Of a stretch of DNA of 64,000 bases, positions 47,329 through 57,014 are shown piece by piece. Every line of letters starts with the position of its first letter. The first letter of the stretch is position 1. This DNA is from Bacteroidota bacterium (GTDB taxonomy: Bacteria > Bacteroidota > Bacteroidia > Bacteroidales > F082): positions 1 to 64,000 of the forward strand of contig JAJRQZ010000135.1 in NCBI GenBank assembly GCA_024279935.1. The letters run 5' to 3'. The notes beneath the pieces were generated by a model. It saw only the letters and a program-made list of their open reading frames with translations, had not been told where the DNA came from and searched no databases. The position numbers were made by a program, and so were the translations under genes.

Positions 47329-48207
47329 ATGAATCTAGTTATATCTTTTATCGTCAGGTTTTTCATAAAGCTTTTTGCTATCGTACCATTCTGGCTGCTT
47401 TATGCTTTTAGCGACTTATTATATCTAATCTTATATAAACTGCTGAAATACAGGCTGTCTGTTGTACGTAACAATCTCAGCCAATCTTTTCCCGAAAAAT
47501 CAAGAGAGGAGCTGAGACGCATTGAGCGGCTGTCGTACAGAAACCTTGCTGACATAACCGTTGAGAGCCTGAAAGCGTTTACCATGAGCAAGGAGCAGAT
47601 TTTTTCCCGCCACAAAGTAGTAAATGAGGGAATTTTATCGCATCTTTACGACAAATGCGGTGGGATAATCGCGCTGCCGAACCATTATGGCAATTGGGGA
47701 TGGGGCGCCATGTCGTGTATGCAGCTGCCATGGCCGGGAGTGGCTCTTTATAAACCTCTATCAAACAAACAGCTCGACTCCTACATCAGGAAAAACCGGT
47801 CGAGACTGGGTACTTTGCTGAAATCTATTTACCAAACAGCAAGGGTGTTTGTTGAGACCAAAGACAGGAAATTCAATTTTGTGATGGCTGCCGACCAAAG
47901 CCCTTCAAACCCTAAGAAAGCACATTGGGTGGATTTTTTAGGAAGGAAGACGGCTTTTTTGCACGGACCGGAATTATACGCCAAAAAATATGACTACCCA
48001 GTAGTATTTGTTGATATTCAAAGAGTTAAGAGGGGATGTTATGAATTAAGCTTGAGTATTCTTTCTGAGGACCACGGAGGGCTGAAAGAAGGTGAGCTTA
48101 CCCAAAGGCTGGCAAGCAAACTGGAGGAAGTAATACGCCATAAACCTGAGGATTGGTTATGGTCGCATAAAAGGTGGAAGTTGAAATACGAAGGAAAAAC
48201 TCGGTAA
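47329..48207 (+). CDS. LpxL/HtrB-like lipid A acyltransferase family protein, altered active site
   Basis: A 292-residue inner-membrane-associated protein with an N-terminal hydrophobic anchor and a Bacteroidota LpxL-type sequence throughout (VVRNNLSQSFPEKS, SLKAFTMSKEQI, AADQSPSNPKKAHW, PEDWLWSHKRWK). The family transfers acyl chains from acyl-ACP to KDO-lipid A and depends on an HX4(D/E) motif. Here His119 is followed by YGNW and then Gly124 (codon GGA) in place of Glu (GAA), so the usual acid is missing. It may be inactive, use another residue, or have a changed role. Other motifs are intact. Confidence 0.85.
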   Translation: MNLVISFIVRFFIKLFAIVPFWLLYAFSDLLYLILYKLLKYRLSVVRNNLSQSFPEKSREELRRIERLSYRNLADITVESLKAFTMSKEQIFSRHKVVNEGILSHLYDKCGGIIALPNHYGNWGWGAMSCMQLPWPGVALYKPLSNKQLDSYIRKNRSRLGTLLKSIYQTARVFVETKDRKFNFVMAADQSPSNPKKAHWVDFLGRKTAFLHGPELYAKKYDYPVVFVDIQRVKRGCYELSLSILSEDHGGLKEGELTQRLASKLEEVIRHKPEDWLWSHKRWKLKYEGKTR

Positions 48208-48218
48208 ACCGTATCAAA

Positions 48219-48249
48219 CGCAAGCTTGTCCACGGAGGGGACAAATGCG
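48219..48249. terminator. Probable hairpin terminator
   Basis: CGCA and TTGTCC (48219-48231) pair with GGACAA and TGCG (48239-48249) around a 7-base loop, with small unpaired bulges. It lies in the 58-bp gap between two convergent genes and is followed by TTTATGTCATTTTATTTATTT. Confidence 0.45.
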
Positions 48250-48265
48250 ATTTATGTCATTTTAT

Positions 48266-50947
48266 TTATTTCAGCCTATAATTATATAAGGTGTTCCCGG
48301 AGGCTGTGATCAAATTCAGCTCCTTATTATTGTTCAAACTGCCAACCGCAAAGGGCGTTTCGCTGACAAGCCCACGGCTGATAATTATATTGCCCTTATT
48401 ATCAAATAGATATATGGTTTTTTCCTGATCCGAGACAATTCCTAATACCGATCGCCGGCGGTTGATATTAAAAAATATAGGTTTAATATTTATCTCATGA
48501 TCAAAATCGTATGAGAACAATAGTTTCTTGAACCTGTCGAAAACCTTTAACTTGCGCCCGTCAACGAAAATAAAGTCAACCGAACGATCCCCGTTAAAAT
48601 CCTCGTAAAGGAAAAAATGGTCTTTTGAGAAAGAACCAAAATCCGTTTGCGCCAACCTGCCATTTGCCTTAACATATATAAGTTTTCCCTGCTCGTTGGT
48701 GGTCAGTATAATTCCCTTGCTATTAGTACGGTTGACAAAAAAACCAGAGTTTCGCGCCTTTTTTAATTCACCCCTGATTTTTATCCTTTCGTTTCCCTTC
48801 CTATTCACGATTAGCGTGTTATTGTCGATATCGGTAATCAAGAAATAATCTTTATTGTTGGCAACAACCCTCTTAACAGTTTCATTTACTATATTTTGCG
48901 AGTGGGGCTCTTCCCAGCCCCTGACTTTGTCCCCATTTAGGTAATAGTTATAAGTTTTTTTATCGGCCTGCGAGATCATAAGCCTATAGTCCTTTTTTCG
49001 GTTATAATCGAAAAGGTTAAGCGAGTTGGTGGCGGCAGGGTTTAATTTGTGGGGATAGTTTTTTACGAACTTTCCGTTTTTATCTATCAAATAAATATAT
49101 TCGCGGGTATTGAACAAATACTGGATCTTGCCGTTTTTGTAATAGTCAACCTGCTTAATATCGCCCTCTGGCAATCCTTTGATTTTTTTCTTCCATAGCA
49201 ATTGCCCGTCATTGTTTATCAAATAAAGATTGGAGCCCCTATCGTAGCACATAACCATAAACCTGTTTGTAATATGGTCTTTAACCAAATCAGGCTTACC
49301 GACGATATCGTCATCAAGCCTGATTTTCCAAAGGGCCAGGTTTTCCTCGCTGACACGGGCGCCCAATTTAAAATAGAAATTAGTAAAACTAAGCGGGCCA
49401 TCGTTGCTAAACTGGAACGAGGCACCATGGATCGCAGATATGAGCCCGCTTTCATTTAGCAGGGCAAGAGCAGTTTCTTTGTTTACAAATGATGAGGCCA
49501 TGTTCAATACCTCATCGGGCTTAATATAGAGCGATGCGTTCTCCTTGGACGACATATTATCAGAGAAATTCTTGAAGTTGTCATTCAAATCAAGTGTCTT
49601 GCCCGTATCGTACATCTGCATTATGTTCACGAGCATTTCTTTGCTGTTGGCGAAAACGGCATAATTGCCAAGAAAAAAATAATAGTTGTTCTTTATGGGT
49701 TTAAAGGCATCGCCGAATAAGGAAGACAACAGGTTTTCATTCTTTATATGCCTGATTAGGTAACCGTTATACCGGGTGCTGTGAGTTGACCCTGCAATTT
49801 TGCATATTTTCCGAAGTTCGTCCTCCCCTCTTTTCCTGTCATTGAAGTCCACTATGGCAAAGGATTGCTTCCCGAACGCCGACAATTGTGTGGCCGTACA
49901 TCCGAATGCTACGCTATTGCCGATAAACTTCATCAAACGTGCGGGATTATAACTCAACCCCTCTATTGAATTTGCGTCAATCGCCTCAGAATCATACTTA
50001 TATGAGAGAAGGATATTAGTGTTGAAAGGTGAGATGTTATAGAGTTTGTTCTCGGAGGCGGCTTGACCGTTGATCCTGCCCAGGAACTGAGCACTATCGT
50101 TATAGGATGTAAAACCGGAAAAAAGCAATTCGTCGTGTTTTACGATAAGGTCGAGCTCCGTCCAGGCAGCAAAGCTTGAAAGCTTGGAGACTGCCGTCAA
50201 ATTTTCCGGATTGGCATACAAGCCTAATAAGCTCCCCAACTGCTGGTAGTTTATAAAAAGTTTCGCATCGACTTTTTTGCCGGCAGTTTTTCTTACTGCC
50301 ATAAACGACTTATCCTTATCCAGATAGGTATTTGCCGACCTATAATTGTTTACTGCATCGGTTAGCATATCTATATTACGGGAAACCAGCATAACCCCGT
50401 CAAGAAAACTCAGGTAATAGGTTTTGTTCTTTTCAGCATCCACGATTTTAATGCCGCCGAAATCACGCTCGTTTAAATATATAACAGCATATTTTGCACC
50501 TAACTGCTTAGTTAGATATGATTTAACATTGCCCAGTCCGGGATTGTAATTTATTTTTGAAAGAAATAATTTGTTGACGGACTTGCTTGCTTCATCAACT
50601 TTAAAACATATAGTCAGAGGGCCGCCATTCAGAAGATCATTATATGTATTGTCGTTTTTTAGCAGCTTGTCGAGGCCGGCGAGCCCAAGGTCCATTTTTT
50701 TGAAAGCTGCTGAGTTCATCAATGTTTGCCATAGTTCCTTTTCCGATCTAATTTTCTTCACAAAAGTATCCGGATTGTCTATCTGCAATATAAATGTCGA
50801 ATTAGCAGGTATCATCGTCCATGGGTTGGCATCTGTTTTCGCTAATTTAGGATAAACGAAATATGCTAAAACAGCCATGGCAACGACGATAAGAAATATA
50901 ATGGAACCTGTATCTTTTTTCAGCATAGCCACATCTATTTTCTTCAA
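48266..50947 (-). CDS. Membrane-anchored protein with C-terminal propeller-like repeats, unknown function (893 aa)
   Basis: A single N-terminal transmembrane helix (about residues 15-33) leaves the rest outside the cytoplasm. Residues 40-560 resemble DUF3352-type proteins (MIPANSTFILQIDNPDTF, then a long alpha/beta region with LINYQQLGSLL). From about residue 560 six or more strand-rich units (RGSNLYLINNDGQLLWKK, EYIYLIDKNGKFVKNYP, DNNTLIVNRKGNERI, KTIYLFDNKGNIII) look like blades of a PQQ/WD-type beta propeller. Function unknown. No partner gene is evident: the next leftward gene is convergent. Confidence 0.72.
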   Translation of the reverse strand: MKKIDVAMLKKDTGSIIFLIVVAMAVLAYFVYPKLAKTDANPWTMIPANSTFILQIDNPDTFVKKIRSEKELWQTLMNSAAFKKMDLGLAGLDKLLKNDNTYNDLLNGGPLTICFKVDEASKSVNKLFLSKINYNPGLGNVKSYLTKQLGAKYAVIYLNERDFGGIKIVDAEKNKTYYLSFLDGVMLVSRNIDMLTDAVNNYRSANTYLDKDKSFMAVRKTAGKKVDAKLFINYQQLGSLLGLYANPENLTAVSKLSSFAAWTELDLIVKHDELLFSGFTSYNDSAQFLGRINGQAASENKLYNISPFNTNILLSYKYDSEAIDANSIEGLSYNPARLMKFIGNSVAFGCTATQLSAFGKQSFAIVDFNDRKRGEDELRKICKIAGSTHSTRYNGYLIRHIKNENLLSSLFGDAFKPIKNNYYFFLGNYAVFANSKEMLVNIMQMYDTGKTLDLNDNFKNFSDNMSSKENASLYIKPDEVLNMASSFVNKETALALLNESGLISAIHGASFQFSNDGPLSFTNFYFKLGARVSEENLALWKIRLDDDIVGKPDLVKDHITNRFMVMCYDRGSNLYLINNDGQLLWKKKIKGLPEGDIKQVDYYKNGKIQYLFNTREYIYLIDKNGKFVKNYPHKLNPAATNSLNLFDYNRKKDYRLMISQADKKTYNYYLNGDKVRGWEEPHSQNIVNETVKRVVANNKDYFLITDIDNNTLIVNRKGNERIKIRGELKKARNSGFFVNRTNSKGIILTTNEQGKLIYVKANGRLAQTDFGSFSKDHFFLYEDFNGDRSVDFIFVDGRKLKVFDRFKKLLFSYDFDHEINIKPIFFNINRRRSVLGIVSDQEKTIYLFDNKGNIIISRGLVSETPFAVGSLNNNKELNLITASGNTLYNYRLK

Positions 50948-51029
50948 AAATACTTAAATTATATCCTTGGAAACAATTCTTGCTCCACAGGAATTCAACA
51001 TAATATTGTTAATAGCATATTGGCTTGTT

Positions 51030-51611
51030 TTAAGGTTTCATGCTAATATAGCCCGGATATTTTTTTTTGTTGGCGCCACTTTTATAATAGGGTTTGATCC
51101 TAAGCTCCACTCCAAGTTTTTTAAGCTCCCGGGCATCGTTGATGTTGGTAACAACTTTAATTATTTGCGGGAGCGACTCTGAGCTAAGCACTTTCAACAG
51201 ATCCACATCTGCCCTTAATTTAAAAGTTCTGGACGAGCTCGGCTTCACCTCCACCCTATCGTCAACCTGGCCCGTGGCATAAACTTGGTCTTTTAGGAGA
51301 AGTTCCCATTCTATGCCGGAAATTGCCGCTATTTTATCCTTATTGTTCCTGACCTCTATCTCGACCATCAGCTTAGCAGGCATATTCCCGCTGAACAACC
51401 TGCCGGTGAGGGTCATGATATCACCGGCATTGAAGGATGATTTATCATTGATCCCACTCATGTCCACTCCTCCCAGCTCAAGGACCTTCACACTTTTAAG
51501 CGTAAAAATGCTGTTCATAAACCTCTCATACTCACCGGCTTGGTTCAATATACCACAACTGTTTATGAAAAAAGTGATTACGAGCAGAAAAGTTAATATC
51601 GGATGCTTCAT
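51030..51611 (-). CDS. Predicted lipoprotein, LEA/WHy-like
   Basis: A 193-residue protein with signal peptide ending in the lipobox INSC (Cys19). The mature part is beta-rich with strands such as VKVLELGGVDMSG and KLMVEIEVRNNKDKIAAISGIEWELLLKD, a pattern seen in LEA14/WHy-fold lipoproteins. Function unknown. It is 82 bp upstream of the 893-residue gene in the same direction and may be co-transcribed with it. Confidence 0.65.
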   Translation of the reverse strand: MKHPILTFLLVITFFINSCGILNQAGEYERFMNSIFTLKSVKVLELGGVDMSGINDKSSFNAGDIMTLTGRLFSGNMPAKLMVEIEVRNNKDKIAAISGIEWELLLKDQVYATGQVDDRVEVKPSSSRTFKLRADVDLLKVLSSESLPQIIKVVTNINDARELKKLGVELRIKPYYKSGANKKKYPGYISMKP

Positions 51612-51762
51612 ATAAAATATATATTTTTACCCGGCTAAAATACTATATTCCTTCATTCAGCTTAGCATACATAATCCGGATTAAGGTTGTCAGTAATTAT
51701 AATTCTGTTACAACGGATCTTGAATATAGGATTTCAACAAAAAAAACAATAAATCGTTAAGA

Positions 51763-54700
51763 ATGAAAAGATTTCCACTACTGTTGTTAACTGTATTTTT
51801 AAGCAGTTTGATTTTTGCCGATAATGGCGATACCATTGTAGTACAAACAATAGATTTTCAGACGGATGTAAATCCCGGGTGGAACGCACCGCGCGAGGGC
51901 AAATACCTGTTTCCAAGCGATACGATAAGTTTTTCGAAAATATTGATGTATTATACGCTAAAATGCGACCCTGATCAAAGCCCTGCCTGCGGCGAATGGG
52001 ATTATACGACCCATACAAAAATATGGGAGCATACGGGAATCTTGGATTCCACCGAATATTCGCATCCGCGCTTCAAGGTGAACAATATCGCTCCCGATAC
52101 ATTGTTGTCGATGAGCTCACCATCGTATTATTATGTCCCCTGGCTTGAATATTCAAACCAGACGGAGGCAACCGACGAAGTTGATGTTGGCGATTCCGGC
52201 CAAATGATAAGTCTCCCGTTTGGGACAGCAGACGACGGGCGGGCGCAATTCATCTATACAAAAGAGGAATTGCAGTCGGCAGGCCTGACAAGCGGGGATC
52301 TGACGGCTTTGGTATTTACCCTGAGCTCCGGCATTAGCTTCAGGCATTTTTCAATCAAGCTCAGGTCGTGGAACGATACACTTGAGGCGGATACCCTCAT
52401 CAACTACGGGTTTACTACAGTGTTCGAGAAAAATATCGCCCTTGTCGAGGGCGAGAATCAAATTGATTTCGCATTTCCATATTATTGGGCCTCGAATGAG
52501 GATTTGTTGCTCGACATAAGTTATGACAAAGCTGTGGGCAGCTCACAGATGATGGCTTTTCAGGCAAATGCTGGCGAAACATTAAACTCTTCTGATACAG
52601 ATAATTACCTTTGTTTTAGTGGTTGGGACGAGATTAAAATACCCTCGGAGGTCTTCGATGGCATCGATTCCACTATAACCATCAGCCTCTGGCAATATGG
52701 CGACCCTATTAAACAGCCCATGAACAATTCTGTTTTCTTTGGCAGGGATAGCCTGAACAGAAAAGTTCTGAACTCACACTTGCCTTGGAGCAACGGTCAA
52801 ATATATTGGGATGCCGGGCAGGACGGAGGATACGACCGCATCAACCGCACAGCGCCTAAAGTATCGAATTATGAAGGCCGATGGAATTTCTGGACTTTTA
52901 CTAAAAATGTTTCCAACGGGACTATGCGCATGTTCCTGAACGGCCAGCTTTTTTATCCCGGTTCGGGAAAAAAGAGGTTGATGGACGGCATAGTCGATTT
53001 CTTTATAGGAGGCGCCGCTTCGAACAACTTTTACGAAGGTTATATAGATGATTTCTGTGTTTGGGACCAAGAGATTGATTTTCAAACTATAATGACCACT
53101 GTTGGAATGAAGATAGATTCCACTCACCCGTATTGGGCGAACCTGAGGGCATATTATAAGTTTGACGAGGGAAGTGGCACGCTTATCCACGACAGCAGCC
53201 CTAACGGTTTCGATGCAATCGACTTTTTCGGTCAGGCCGAATGGTCTTCTTATAAAGGGCAAAATAGGTTTAAGTTCGGGCAAAGACTTGCTAATAAACC
53301 ATTTATAAAAATCCAACAAGGCGTTTACGATATGGCGCTCCTGGATTCGGTGGTTAAGATAGACACTTTTCAGATGGCTGCCGAGAACATTGTTTTCTAC
53401 GACTCGTTAAATCCTACACAAGCTATAGATACGATATTAAAATGGCCATCCTATTATGCCGGTTATGTTTATGATGCCTCAGGAAATGCCATTGATTCCA
53501 CTTTAGTGGCTGCCGACACCATACTTTATAATATGGAATATATTTATTATGGTGAGCCCTACGAGATTTTAAACCCGTGGGAAATAGCAAGGTTTATAAC
53601 ACCTTACGGAAATAATCTAAGTCTGGGCGATGGTTTTACATGGGTTTATGACGTAACTGATTACGAGCCGTTGCTTCATGACTCAGTGCATATTACTGCC
53701 GGCAACTTTCAGGAATTGCTCGATTTGAAATTTTATATGATAGAAGGTACACCGCCAAGAGACGTGTTAAACATAGAAAAAATTTATTCCGGCTACTGGA
53801 ACTTAAAGGACCTGGAAGACAAAGTCCCGCCTAAAAAGATTGCCGTCGATCCCCTTGCCGAGCAGTGGAAGGTAAAAACGAGGACAACAGGGCATAAATT
53901 CGACAATCCTACCAACTGTGCGGAATTCTGTGCTAAAACACATACGTTTTCAGTAGATGACCAAGTTGTTTCAACTTGGGAGATCTTGCAGGAATGCGCC
54001 GAAAACCCATTATACCCACAAGGGGGAACATGGATATACGATCGTGCCGGATGGTGCCCCGGAATGCAGGTTACCGAACAGGACATTGAGTTAAGCGATT
54101 ATATATCAGGCGATTCGACAACGCTGGACTATAATGCCGAATATGATCAATATGGTACTTATTCGCTTGAGACCCATTTGTTCTCGTATGCTGCTTTCAA
54201 CTTTGTGAATGATGCTTCCATAGTAGGGATTATTGCTCCCAATAGTTTAAAGAGATATTCCAGGTACAATCCGTCAATGACGGCCCCTATTGTCGAACTA
54301 CGGAACTTAGGCAGCAGCAAGCTGAGTTCCGCCGATATAGTTTACGGACCTGCGGGCACAACAAAAACTTATCATTGGACAGGCGATTTAGAACCTATGT
54401 CAGGCACTCGTATAAGCCTGGATGCATTTGACTACGAGGAATGGCAGACGGGTTATGGCCATTTTTCAGCAACGGTCTCAAATCCCAACGGCAGCCAGGA
54501 CGAAAATACTATTAACGATACCTATAATTCAACATATGACGACATCGACATTTATCCGGGGACTATCGTCATAGAGTTCAAGACCAATAAGGCTGCCTAC
54601 CAAAACAGATATGAGATACTGAATTCCGACGGTCTAAAGATATTTGAAAGAAAGAATTTTGATAGTGAAACAACTTACCTCGATACTGTTACTTTGGTGA

Positions 54701-55152
54701 ACGGTATCTACGATTTCTATCTGTACGACAGCGGCGACAACGGAATTTCCTTCTGGGCCGAACCCGGCCAGGGCAGTGGGTCGTTGAAATTCTACGACCT
54801 CGGGGGCAATAAGATAAAACAGTTCAACGGTGATTTCGGCGACCGGATCTACGATTGCTTTTATGCTGATATGTACATGGGCAACAGTACGTTAGATAAT
54901 GATAATTTTAGTTATACGATTATACCGAACCCGAATAACGGCAATTTTGTAATATCCTATGCCTTTTATAGGCCGTCAAATATCAACTTGATAATTTACA
55001 GCTCAGAAGGCAAACAGGTTTACCGCAATGATTATAAGCTTGACAAGATGGGGCAGGTTTCCATTGACCTGGAGGGCATCGCGGCAGGGATTTATAGCTT
55101 GATGCTCGATGTGGGCGGGCTGCAGACTAATAGGATGTTTATTGTCAGGTAA
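51763..55152 (+). CDS. T9SS-exported PNGase F-like protein with inserted LamG domain
   Basis: A 1129-residue exported protein (signal peptide ends near IFADNG). Residues 25-110 resemble the first PNGase F domain, with LMYYTLKCDPDQSPACGEWDY. A LamG/concanavalin-like domain (about 290-500) is inserted. Residues 600-800 resemble the PNGase F C-terminal domain, with CAEFCAKTH and WIYDRAGWCPG. The last ~80 residues are a T9SS type A sorting domain (TIIPNPNNGNFVIS to the end). PNGase F removes N-glycans from glycoproteins; whether this relative keeps the acidic catalytic residues cannot be settled here. Cysteines are numerous, as in an extracellular protein. Confidence 0.8.
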   Translation: MKRFPLLLLTVFLSSLIFADNGDTIVVQTIDFQTDVNPGWNAPREGKYLFPSDTISFSKILMYYTLKCDPDQSPACGEWDYTTHTKIWEHTGILDSTEYSHPRFKVNNIAPDTLLSMSSPSYYYVPWLEYSNQTEATDEVDVGDSGQMISLPFGTADDGRAQFIYTKEELQSAGLTSGDLTALVFTLSSGISFRHFSIKLRSWNDTLEADTLINYGFTTVFEKNIALVEGENQIDFAFPYYWASNEDLLLDISYDKAVGSSQMMAFQANAGETLNSSDTDNYLCFSGWDEIKIPSEVFDGIDSTITISLWQYGDPIKQPMNNSVFFGRDSLNRKVLNSHLPWSNGQIYWDAGQDGGYDRINRTAPKVSNYEGRWNFWTFTKNVSNGTMRMFLNGQLFYPGSGKKRLMDGIVDFFIGGAASNNFYEGYIDDFCVWDQEIDFQTIMTTVGMKIDSTHPYWANLRAYYKFDEGSGTLIHDSSPNGFDAIDFFGQAEWSSYKGQNRFKFGQRLANKPFIKIQQGVYDMALLDSVVKIDTFQMAAENIVFYDSLNPTQAIDTILKWPSYYAGYVYDASGNAIDSTLVAADTILYNMEYIYYGEPYEILNPWEIARFITPYGNNLSLGDGFTWVYDVTDYEPLLHDSVHITAGNFQELLDLKFYMIEGTPPRDVLNIEKIYSGYWNLKDLEDKVPPKKIAVDPLAEQWKVKTRTTGHKFDNPTNCAEFCAKTHTFSVDDQVVSTWEILQECAENPLYPQGGTWIYDRAGWCPGMQVTEQDIELSDYISGDSTTLDYNAEYDQYGTYSLETHLFSYAAFNFVNDASIVGIIAPNSLKRYSRYNPSMTAPIVELRNLGSSKLSSADIVYGPAGTTKTYHWTGDLEPMSGTRISLDAFDYEEWQTGYGHFSATVSNPNGSQDENTINDTYNSTYDDIDIYPGTIVIEFKTNKAAYQNRYEILNSDGLKIFERKNFDSETTYLDTVTLVNGIYDFYLYDSGDNGISFWAEPGQGSGSLKFYDLGGNKIKQFNGDFGDRIYDCFYADMYMGNSTLDNDNFSYTIIPNPNNGNFVISYAFYRPSNINLIIYSSEGKQVYRNDYKLDKMGQVSIDLEGIAAGIYSLMLDVGGLQTNRMFIVR

Positions 55153-55303
55153 AGCGGGAAAAAGTTGCAAAAGCCTAGTCCATTCCTCTGGCTAAATCTT
55201 TTTTGTTAGTTATACTGTATATGTTAAGACCGTTACAAAAGACAAGAATACTTGTTCATTTTCCTGTTTAAGCAGTTAATGCAATTTCTCAGCAGCTACC
55301 AGT

Positions 55304-56274
55304 TTAGTTTTTTATCAAATATTCTTCAATAATTCTATTAAAAGTGTTCTCATTTATAGGTTTAGGAATAAAATCATTGCAGCCTGCCAAAAACGCCAGT
55401 TCTCTTTTATCATCTGTTGTATAAGCCGTTTGTGCGATAACCGGCAATTCAGGGAAAAGTTTCTTTATTTCCTTTGTCGCTTCAAAGCCATCCATCACGG
55501 GCATTTTCAAGTCCATAAGCACAAGCTCGATTTCTATGTTTTGCTTACAAAGCTCAATGGCATCCAATCCATGTTTTGCATGTAGCAAATGTAAATCCTT
55601 ATCAATTCTTTTCAGTATTGTTTCTATTAATAAATAGTTCAATTCCTCATCTTCTACGATAAGAATCGTATAAACATGATTCTTGATTGTATCCGGTAAG
55701 GCATTATTGATTTTATCATTACTGTTATCGACCAGATTGACAGGCTTATACGGTATTGAGATAATAAATGTCGAACCTTTGTCCTTTTCGGACAAGAGTG
55801 TAATATCCCCCCCCCAGCAGTTTTGTGTTTTCTTTGGCGATCGACAAGCCCAAACCAAGACCTCCGACATTTTTTGTCAGTTGTTTTTTCTCCTGGGAGA
55901 AGCGCTTAAATATAACTTCCTGATTTTTCGGTTCTATTCCAATTCCAGTATCTTTTATATACAAATCAAGCTTGTCGTTTTTTAGGTGATAACCGAATTC
56001 AATAAAGCCCTCAAAAGTAAATTTCAAGGCATTTTCCAGAAGGTTGCTGACTATTTTGTTCATCTTGGTCTTGTCGGCATGTATAGGATGTCCTTTTTGC
56101 CATGCCGGTGGTTATATCAACCCGGGACAGTTCTTCAAGCGATAAGCTGTAAACGGATTCTGTAGTATCGATTTTTTGTGCACATATAAAACATGGGTAT
56201 AGTATGCATGATAAAACAATCGTTTTCAGGAACGAAATATTCTTTCTGATTATGATATTTTGCTTACTATACAT
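55304..56274 (-). pseudogene. Broken hybrid sensor histidine kinase/response regulator
   Basis: Three reading frames are needed. The 5' part (from 56274) encodes a signal peptide and a short SLSLEELSRVDITTG stretch that looks like the start of a TonB-receptor-like protein. Near 56083-56094 it switches frame into a kinase ATPase domain without its HisKA part: ADKTKMNKIVSNLLENALKFT, IKDTGIGI and GGLGLGLSIA. At a run of nine G (minus strand, 55807-55815) the frame shifts again into GDITLLSEKDKGSTF and an intact receiver domain (VLMDLKMPVMDG). Eight G would restore the ATPase/receiver frame. The PAS/HisKA region is missing, so the gene is probably dead. Confidence 0.8.
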
Positions 56275-56679
56275 TTTAAAGGTAGTATGAAGAAAGAGTT
56301 CAATATTTATACGGTTTTTATACTTTGGGCGAGCATTGACTAATATACTTCCTATCAGCATTTTTCTTTAACAACCAAGAACCCATTTCTGTATCTTACT
56401 GATAATCCGACAACTTATCAGCCTCTTTTATCTCCTACATATTCAGTTTTATTTAAAGCCCATCAAATCTACAAAATTTTCCGTACAATAACCAATATCC
56501 TCAAAAAATTCAAGATGCACAGGCCTCGGTTTCTTAAACAAGGAGTTTTTTTGGTTTTTTTTATGGTATCAAACGGGCATATTAAACCCAGGCTATACAG
56601 CATTCCGCGATTAGGGATACTAAGAAAGACAATGTGGGATCCTTCCGAAAAAAAAGCCCTGCGGAAGCGAGGCAAACTG

Positions 56680-56955
56680 TGATCCCGGAAGGACTTCCCG
56701 ATGTCAAAAACCGGGATAGACTTCTCGTCCTCCCATAAAAAAGCCCCGCGGAAGCGAGGCAAACTGTGATCCCGGAAGGACTTCCCGATGTCAAAAATCG
56801 GGATAGACTTCTCGTCCTTCCATAAAAAAGCCCCGAGGAAGCGAGGCAAACTGTGATCCCGGAAGGACTTCCCGATGTCAAAAACCGGGATAGACTTCTC
56901 GTCCTCCCATAAAAAAGCCCCGCGGAAGCGAGGCAAACTGTGATCCCGGAAGGAC
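56680..56955 (-). repeat. Three tandem 87-bp repeats built from the tRNA-Arg 3' end plus terminator
   Basis: Copies of TGATCCCGGAAGGACT, the reverse complement of the last 16 nucleotides of the neighbouring tRNA-Arg, start at 56680, 56767, 56854 and 56941, exactly 87 bp apart; the last is the tRNA itself. Units 1 and 3 are identical and unit 2 differs by three substitutions. Read in the tRNA direction each unit is CAGTTT, a terminator (stem GCCTCGC/GCGGGGC then six T), a spacer with a small TCCCG/CGGGA hairpin, and the tRNA 3' end. A decayed fourth terminator lies at 56650-56673. 87 is a multiple of 3, so ORFs run through the array, but they are by-products. Confidence 0.85.
56911..56934 (-). 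terminator. Terminator of tRNA-Arg
   Basis: Minus-strand stem GCCTCGC/GCGGGGC with a TTCC loop (one wobble) and six T, 6 bp after the tRNA end. Near-identical copies recur at 56824-56847 and 56737-56760. Confidence 0.75.
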
Positions 56956-57014
56956 TCGAACCTTCGACCCGCAGCTTAGAAGGCTGCTGCTCTATCCAGC
57001 TGAGCTACGAGACC
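56941..57014 (-). tRNA. tRNA-Arg (anticodon TCT)
   Basis: A 74-nt cloverleaf on the minus strand. The acceptor stem GGTCTCG pairs with CGGGATC (two wobbles) and leaves discriminator A. D arm AGCTCAGCTGGATAGAGC, anticodon loop CTTCTAA giving anticodon TCT, and T arm GAAGG-TTCGAGT-CCTTC are all regular. CCA is not encoded. A TACTTTTG box lies upstream at 57034-57041 on the same strand. The 267 bp to its right (57015-57281) hold no other feature. Confidence 0.93.

Noticed and set aside
56469-56936. A 155-residue minus-strand ORF with a 29-residue internal repeat
   Set aside because: The repeat arises because the 87-bp unit is a multiple of three. Each unit contains the tRNA 3' end and a terminator, so protein coding is not credible.
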